Shown here: positions 7,186 to 11,228 of the stretch, in pieces
How positions within the stretch are numbered: the stretch's first letter is position 1
Layout of the letters: each line of letters starts with the position of its first letter
Assembly (NCBI GenBank): GCA_035507915.1
Contig: DATJNS010000461.1
Location: 1 to 11,228, forward strand
Source of the DNA: JACQAI01 sp035507915
GTDB taxonomy: Bacteria; Pseudomonadota; Alphaproteobacteria; Elsterales; Elsteraceae
Reading direction: 5' to 3'
Length of the DNA: 11,228 nt
Notes under the pieces: generated by a model
Databases searched by the model: none
The model's input: the letters and a program-made list of their open reading frames with translations, nothing else
What the model was told of the DNA's origin: nothing
Position numbers and translations under genes: made by a program

Positions 7186-8598
7186 TCAGGCCCCGCTCAT
7201 AATGCGTTCGACCTGTTGTTGCGCGTCGTCGAGGGCCTGCTTCGGCTTCACTTGCCCGACTAGCGCCGACTGGATGATCTTGCCCATGGTCTCGCCGATC
7301 GCCGGCCACTGTGGAACACGCGGGCGCCAGTCGACATCAGTGTCGAGGTCCAGGCTGTCCAGCGACGCCTTCACGAAATTGGAACCCGCGTTCTTCATGG
7401 TCTCGAGATAGTCGGGCAGCTTCCACATCGACAGGCGATTGAGGTCGAAGCGCTTGCCGGGCCCCTTGAATTTGTAGGACGTCCGGGCCTGGGTCTCCTC
7501 GCAGGCGGCCCATTGGATGAACAGCCACGTCGCGTGACGGGCCTTCTCTGGCATGGCGGCGTTGATCGGCATCGCCCAGTTCCAGATCGAACTGACGCGC
7601 TTTCCGCCCGGGCCCTTGGGCCAGCGCGCGAAGCCGATCTTGCCCATCACCTTGGAGCGCTCGGGATTGGCGATGACGGTCACCGCCGAGTGCCCGTCGA
7701 TGTAGCAGCCGATGGTGCCCTGCGCGAACGCGTCGGCGATATCGGGCCAGTTCCAGTTCTGCGCCGCCTGAGGGGCGTAAGTGTTGTTTGTGGTCACGTA
7801 CCACTCGAGCGCAGCAAGGGCCTCGGGGCTGTTGACCTTGATCTTGCCGGCCGCATCGAACCACTTGGCGCCGAATGCGCCGGATATCGACGGATAGATG
7901 TACATGTTCTGGCCGGCGCCCGGCATGCCGCGCAGACAGAAGCCCCACAGCCGCTCAGCGGGATTGTGGATCGCCTTGGCGTTGCTGACGATCTCGTCGA
8001 AGGTTTCGGCCGCCTTCAGCCCTTTGGCGTCGTAAAGATCTTTGCGATAGGTCTGGATCGTCATCTCGCCGTTGTATGGTATGGCATAGGTCTTACCATC
8101 GATCATGTCGGCCTTGCGCCATGCCTCGAAGATATCTTCGTAGCGGAACCAGCCCTTGTCGGTCAGCTGAGGATCGTTGAGGTAGGGTTCGAGAACCTCG
8201 GTCCACTTGTTCGCTGCGTAGAGCGGCAGGTACATGGGGTCGCCGGCATGCGTGCTGATGTTGCCGGTCTTCGACGACAGGTCGAGCACGACTTTCTGAC
8301 GGATCTGTCCCGGTGGCACCTTGTCGTAGCGCACCTTGATGCCGGTGAGGGCCTCGAACTCGGGCGTCACCGCGATCAGGTTGTCGAAATAGCTCGCCGG
8401 AATCACGGCGACGTTGATGCTCTGACCCTCGGCAATCCGCCAGTTGATTTTCGCGCTCTGATAGGCGCCGAGATCGAATGATTGGGCGTGGACGTATCGT
8501 GCGATCCACGGCGCGCCCGCGATCGCGGAGCCGAATGCCGCGGCTTGCTGCAGAACACGGCGCCGCGTCGGGCCGGTGGCTCGAGAATTCTTCTTCAT
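7186..8598 (-). CDS. ABC transporter extracellular solute-binding protein (family 1), Tat-exported
   Basis: This is the periplasmic receptor of the CUT1 importer. The 470-residue product starts with a twin-arginine signal: T-R-R-R-V-L at 11-16, a hydrophobic AAAFGSAIAGAPW stretch, and a likely V-H-A cleavage site after residue 38. The mature protein has family 1 hallmarks: VTPEFEALTGIKVRYD near the N-terminus, a KTYAIPYNGEMTIQTYRKDL segment typical of polyol/sugar binding proteins of the SmoE kind, and the late NWAMPINAAMPEKARHATWLFIQW block. Aromatic residues are plentiful, as expected for a sugar or polyol pocket. At 470 residues it is somewhat longer than the usual 400-450. The ATG at 8598 is preceded by AGGGAGGA at nine bases. 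It is the first gene of the leftward unit and faces the SDR gene across 30 bases. Similarity to sorbitol/mannitol or glycerol receptors is only an impression. Confidence 0.95.
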   Translation of the reverse strand: MKKNSRATGPTRRRVLQQAAAFGSAIAGAPWIARYVHAQSFDLGAYQSAKINWRIAEGQSINVAVIPASYFDNLIAVTPEFEALTGIKVRYDKVPPGQIRQKVVLDLSSKTGNISTHAGDPMYLPLYAANKWTEVLEPYLNDPQLTDKGWFRYEDIFEAWRKADMIDGKTYAIPYNGEMTIQTYRKDLYDAKGLKAAETFDEIVSNAKAIHNPAERLWGFCLRGMPGAGQNMYIYPSISGAFGAKWFDAAGKIKVNSPEALAALEWYVTTNNTYAPQAAQNWNWPDIADAFAQGTIGCYIDGHSAVTVIANPERSKVMGKIGFARWPKGPGGKRVSSIWNWAMPINAAMPEKARHATWLFIQWAACEETQARTSYKFKGPGKRFDLNRLSMWKLPDYLETMKNAGSNFVKASLDSLDLDTDVDWRPRVPQWPAIGETMGKIIQSALVGQVKPKQALDDAQQQVERIMSGA

Positions 8599-8607
8599 AG
8601 CGCTGTG

Positions 8608-8614
8608 TCCTCCC
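8608..8614 (-). promoter_or_regulatory. Strong ribosome binding site of the leftward operon's first gene
   Basis: GGGAGGA on the minus strand lies nine bases before the ATG at 8598. It directly abuts the palindrome at 8613-8628, so a transcript starting about seven bases beyond the TATAAT at 8626-8621 would have a leader of only about 15-18 bases that begins almost at this site. Confidence 0.65.
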
Positions 8615-8628
8615 TATAACATTATAGG
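8613..8628. promoter_or_regulatory. Perfect palindrome in the divergent gap: candidate GntR operator and overlapping -10 elements
   Basis: The bases CCTATAA (8613-8619), CA, TTATAGG (8622-8628) form a perfect 7-bp inverted repeat with a two-base centre. It is AT-rich in an otherwise GC-rich region. It fills half of the only divergent intergenic gap and touches the SDR start codon. Plus-strand TATAAC (8615-8620) and minus-strand TATAAT (8626-8621) both resemble -10 hexamers, so the same element could drive both directions. No good -35 is found at 16-18 bases on either strand. Its size and symmetry would suit a dimeric GntR/HutC regulator such as the one encoded at 3568-4347. That link is inference. 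Confidence 0.5.
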
Positions 8629-9387
8629 ATGACTGGCCCCCAAAGCGCTGTCAACGCGGCCCAGAGCGCAACCGGGAGCTTGGCCGGGCGCACTGCAGTC
8701 GTCACCGGGGCGACCCGCGGCATAGGCCGCGCGATCGCCGCCCGCATGCTGGCGGCGGGGGCGCGCGTGCTCGGCACCGGCCGGGCCGCAGGTGGATCGG
8801 TGCCTGATGGCTGCCACTTCCGGAGCGTCGATCTGACGCACGAGGCCGCAACCCTGGGATTCGTAGAAGAGTTGCAGACGCTCGCGCCCGATATCCTGGT
8901 GAACAACGCTGGCCTGAACCGGCTTGCGCCCTTCGCAGAGACGACGACGCAATCATTCCAACTTCTGCACTCCATCAACGTCCTCGCGCCCATGATGCTG
9001 TGCCGCGCGGTCGTGCCTGGCATGCGCGCGCGCAAATGGGGGCGCATCGTCAACGTCGCTTCGGTCTGGAGCCTGCGTAGCCTGACCGGTCGAGCCGCTT
9101 ATTCGGCTAGCAAGTTTGGGCTCGACGGTTTGACCGCCGCGTTGGCCGCCGAGGTTGCCGTCGACAATGTGCTCGCCAATTGCGTGTCACCTGGCTTCGT
9201 CGGCACCGAGATGCTGAAATCGGCGATCGGCGAGGCGGGCATCCGCGAGATGGTTGCGCACGTGCCGATGGGTCGGCTCGGCACGCCCGAGGAGATCGCG
9301 GCCTTCGTCGCCTGGCTGGCCGGGCCAGAGAACACCTTCATCAGCGGCCAGAACATCGCAATCGACGGCGGGTATACACGCACATGA
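8629..9387 (+). CDS. Short-chain dehydrogenase/reductase (classical SDR)
   Basis: This is a cytoplasmic NAD(P)-dependent alcohol/ketone oxidoreductase. The 252-residue product is normal length for a classical SDR. It has the nucleotide-binding T-G-A-T-R-G-I-G at 26-33, N-N-A-G at 92-95, N117, and the catalytic S145, Y158 and K162 with the standard 13- and 4-residue spacings. The Ser/Tyr region reads VNVASVWSLRSLTGRAAYSASK. The C-terminal P-G-F-V-x-T-E-M and SGQNIAIDGGYTRT are family-typical. Arg residues at 30 and 52, with no acidic residue after the second strand, lean towards NADP(H). The ATG at 8629 has no Shine-Dalgarno sequence: it directly follows the palindrome, and an in-frame TAA lies at 8617-8619, so the message may be leaderless. 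Its stop overlaps the GMC gene start by four bases (ATGA). It probably oxidises the alcohol freed by the sulfatase, or a later intermediate; the substrate is unproven. Confidence 0.95.
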   Translation: MTGPQSAVNAAQSATGSLAGRTAVVTGATRGIGRAIAARMLAAGARVLGTGRAAGGSVPDGCHFRSVDLTHEAATLGFVEELQTLAPDILVNNAGLNRLAPFAETTTQSFQLLHSINVLAPMMLCRAVVPGMRARKWGRIVNVASVWSLRSLTGRAAYSASKFGLDGLTAALAAEVAVDNVLANCVSPGFVGTEMLKSAIGEAGIREMVAHVPMGRLGTPEEIAAFVAWLAGPENTFISGQNIAIDGGYTRT

Positions 9388-11048
9388 AACCCGGTCCGGT
9401 GAGCTACGACTATGTGATCGTCGGTGGCGGCTCCGCGGGCTGTGTGCTCGCCAATCGCCTGACGGAGGATGCGCGCACCAGCGTGCTCCTGCTCGAGGCC
9501 GGCCCCCCCGACACTTATCCCTGGATCCACGTCCCGATCGGGTACGGCAAGACGATGTTTCACCCGGTCTTGAATTGGGGCTTCGAGAGCGAGCCGGAAC
9601 CCAACCTCAACGGGCGTCGGATCTACACACCGCGCGGCCGCACGCTCGGCGGCTCGAGCGCGATCAACGGCCTGATCCAGATCCGCGGTCAGGCCGAGGA
9701 TTTCGACCAGTGGGAGACGCTCGGCGCCGAAGGCTGGAACCGCCAGGAGGCCTTGCGCTATTTCATCAAGTCGGAGCGCAACGCGCGCGGGGCCGGCCCC
9801 TATCACGGGGCCGACGGGCCGCTCTGGGTCAGCGACATCAATCAACGTCACGAGCTGGCCGACGCCTTCATCGCCGGCGCGCGCGATCTCGGCATCCCGC
9901 CGACCGACGATTTCAATGGCCCAAGCCAGGAAGGTGCGGGCTATCTTCAGCTCACGACGCGCAACGGTTTCCGCTGCTCCGCCGCAGTCGCGTATCTCAG
10001 GCCGGCGCGCCGCCGGCGGAACCTGCGGGTCGTCACAGGCGCGCACGTCCTGCGGGTCCTGCTCGATGGCCGGCGTGCCATCGGCGTCGAGTACCGCAAA
10101 GACGGAGGGTCGACGCAGCAGGTCGGTGCGTCCCGCGAGGTCCTGCTGAGCGCCGGCGCGCTGCAGTCGCCGCAGCTCTTGCAGCTCTCCGGCATCGGGC
10201 CGGCGGACCTCCTGTCCTCACTCGGCATCCCCGTGCTGCACGATGCGCCCGGCGTCGGCGAGAACCTGCAGGATCACTTGCTACTCCGCTTCCTCTACAA
10301 GTGCACCAAGCCGATTACCACCAACGACGATTTGCGCAGCCCCCTGAAGAAGCTGCAAACCGCCCTGCGTTACGCCATGTTCCGCAAGGGGCCGATGGCG
10401 ATCGGCGTAATGATCGCGAGCCTGATAACCCGCGTCATGCCGGATGCCACGTCGCCGGACATGCAGATCTTCCTCAGCACGGTCAGTGCCGACGATCGTG
10501 GTAAGAAGCCTCACGCGTTCTCCGGCTTCACGATGACGTACTATCCGCTGCGCCCGTCGAGCCGCGGCAGTGTTCGTATCAAGTCGCCCGATCCGATGGC
10601 ACCGCCTGCGATGGTGTTCAATTATCTGTCGACGAACTACGACCGTGCCATCATGGTCGCGGGCGCGCGCCTGACCCGGCGGCTGGCTGCGACACGGTCG
10701 TTCGCGCCCTACATTTTCGAGGAATATCGGCCGGGTTCCGCCGTGGAGACCGACGCCGACATCGTGGGGGCCGTGCGCGATGCCGGTACCACTGGCTTCC
10801 ACCCCGTTGGGACTTGTCGGATGGGGCGGGACGAGCGATCGGTCGTCGATCCGCGGTTGCGCGTGCGTGGTGTCGCCGGTCTGAGGGTTATCGACGCGTC
10901 AGTGATGCCGACCTTGGTTTCCGGCAACACCAACGCCGGCACGATCATGATCGCGGAGAAGGCTGCCGACATGATTCGTGAGGATGCCGCGAAGGACAAC
11001 CCGGTCACCGTCGACAGCGCGCGCGTCGCCGTGGCGTCGGCGCGCTGA
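9384..11048 (+). CDS. GMC-family FAD-dependent alcohol oxidoreductase (choline dehydrogenase/AlkJ-like)
   Basis: This flavoenzyme oxidises a primary or secondary alcohol to the carbonyl compound. The 554-residue product has the FAD dinucleotide-binding motif YDYVIVGGGSAGCVLANRL at 8-26, the E38-A-G end of the second strand, and GMC signature 1 around GRTLGGSSAINGLI (85-98). Signature 2 is GALQSPQLLQLSGIGP, at about residue 258. The catalytic pair is H473 (in G-F-H-P-V-G-T-C-R-M-G) and N517, 44 residues later, the same spacing as His466 and Asn510 of choline oxidase. There is no His in the GGSSAIN segment, so covalent FAD attachment is not expected. The usual N-A-P after the catalytic Asn is N-A-G here. 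There is no signal peptide. The start is the ATG overlapping the SDR stop. Such genes are often named choline dehydrogenase (betA), but choline is not supported here. Confidence 0.95.
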   Translation: MKPGPVSYDYVIVGGGSAGCVLANRLTEDARTSVLLLEAGPPDTYPWIHVPIGYGKTMFHPVLNWGFESEPEPNLNGRRIYTPRGRTLGGSSAINGLIQIRGQAEDFDQWETLGAEGWNRQEALRYFIKSERNARGAGPYHGADGPLWVSDINQRHELADAFIAGARDLGIPPTDDFNGPSQEGAGYLQLTTRNGFRCSAAVAYLRPARRRRNLRVVTGAHVLRVLLDGRRAIGVEYRKDGGSTQQVGASREVLLSAGALQSPQLLQLSGIGPADLLSSLGIPVLHDAPGVGENLQDHLLLRFLYKCTKPITTNDDLRSPLKKLQTALRYAMFRKGPMAIGVMIASLITRVMPDATSPDMQIFLSTVSADDRGKKPHAFSGFTMTYYPLRPSSRGSVRIKSPDPMAPPAMVFNYLSTNYDRAIMVAGARLTRRLAATRSFAPYIFEEYRPGSAVETDADIVGAVRDAGTTGFHPVGTCRMGRDERSVVDPRLRVRGVAGLRVIDASVMPTLVSGNTNAGTIMIAEKAADMIREDAAKDNPVTVDSARVAVASAR

Positions 11049-11076
11049 TCGTGAGGCCGAACAGGCGAGGGTGGCA

Positions 11077-11228
11077 ATGAGCAAACGGCCCAACATTCTC
11101 TTGATCACGTCAGACCAACAGCGCGCCGACTGTTTTGGCTTCGTCAATCCGGCGGTTCAGACGCCGCACCTCGATCGACTGGCGGCGTCCGGCACGCGTT
11201 TCAATGCCTGCATTACGCCCAACCTGGT
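11077..11228 (+). CDS. Second type I sulfatase (N-terminal 50 residues, cut by window edge)
   Basis: This is the beginning of a second sulfatase, closely related to the one at 1998-3536. The protein starts MSKRPNILLITSDQQ and continues with RADCFGF, TPHLDRLAASGTRF and NACITPNL before the window ends. Over the ungapped 47 residues beginning at RPN, I count 36 identical to the first sulfatase. The metal-ligand Asp (D12 in TSDQQ) is present; the formylglycine Cys would lie just past the edge. GAGG lies about seven bases before the ATG, and the gene follows the GMC stop by 28 bases with no terminator, so it should be the third gene of the rightward unit. There is no signal peptide, so it should be cytoplasmic. 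Whether it is intact cannot be seen. Confidence 0.9.
   Translation, partial: MSKRPNILLITSDQQRADCFGFVNPAVQTPHLDRLAASGTRFNACITPNL

Noticed and set aside
7513..8481. Plus-strand open frame of 322 codons opposite the ABC solute-binding protein gene
   Set aside because: It is composed of His/Arg/Val/Leu-rich text without a domain, is antisense to a well-supported gene, and has no convincing ribosome site.
8621..8654. Conventional sigma-70 promoter TTGACA (8654-8649) with TATAAT (8626-8621) for the leftward operon
   Set aside because: Both hexamers are perfect, but the spacer is 22 bases, well over the usual 16-18. The -10 may be real, but the pair is not convincing as a standard promoter.
9099..10046. 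Minus-strand open frame of 315 codons opposite the SDR and GMC genes
   Set aside because: It spans two real genes on the other strand and shows no family motif; it is a GC-rich shadow frame.
9384..11048. Naming the GMC gene betA (choline dehydrogenase)
   Set aside because: There is no betB, betC, betI or choline transporter nearby, and GMC enzymes of this type act on many alcohols. Only the family is supported.

Overview
The window is compact, GC-rich and almost entirely coding. Tat-type signal peptides on two solute-binding proteins, a DctPQM TRAP system, a CUT1 ABC system and the general gene style suggest an alphaproteobacterium (Hyphomicrobiales or Rhodospirillales type). That placement is inferred from gene content only; there is no rRNA or other marker gene here. 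I see no mobile element, tRNA, CRISPR array or phage gene, and no gap over about 50 bases.

Layout: two divergent gene sets meet at a 30-base gap (8599-8628). Leftward on the minus strand runs a tightly packed, probably single transcription unit of nine genes. In order these are an ABC sugar-type binding protein (8598-7186), two permeases (7174-6269 and 6272-5421), the ATPase (5424-4363), a GntR/HutC-family regulator (4347-3568), a type I sulfatase (about 3536-1998), and TRAP-transporter genes dctP (1957-914), dctQ (884-372) and dctM (388 to the window edge, incomplete). Rightward on the plus strand run an SDR dehydrogenase (8629-9387), a GMC flavin oxidoreductase (9384-11048) and the first 50 codons of a second sulfatase (11077 to the edge). 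Stop/start overlaps of four bases or spacings of 11 to 40 bases suggest co-transcription and translational coupling in each arm.

Working model (inference): the locus takes up and breaks down a small sulfate ester, for example of a polyol, sugar or other alcohol. One or both transporters import the compound or its products. The sulfatases, which lack signal peptides, would remove sulfate in the cytoplasm. The SDR and GMC enzymes would oxidise the freed alcohol. The GntR protein would control both arms, possibly through a perfect 7-bp palindrome (CCTATAA-CA-TTATAGG, 8613-8628) that fills half of the divergent gap and carries a TATAAT-like hexamer on each strand. The substrate cannot be read from the sequence.

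Most notable points: two transporters of different classes with a regulator and a sulfatase between them in one run; two closely similar sulfatases in opposite arms; the palindromic divergent promoter/operator candidate with a possibly leaderless SDR message; and the same Gly-to-Arg change in the EAA loop of both ABC permeases.
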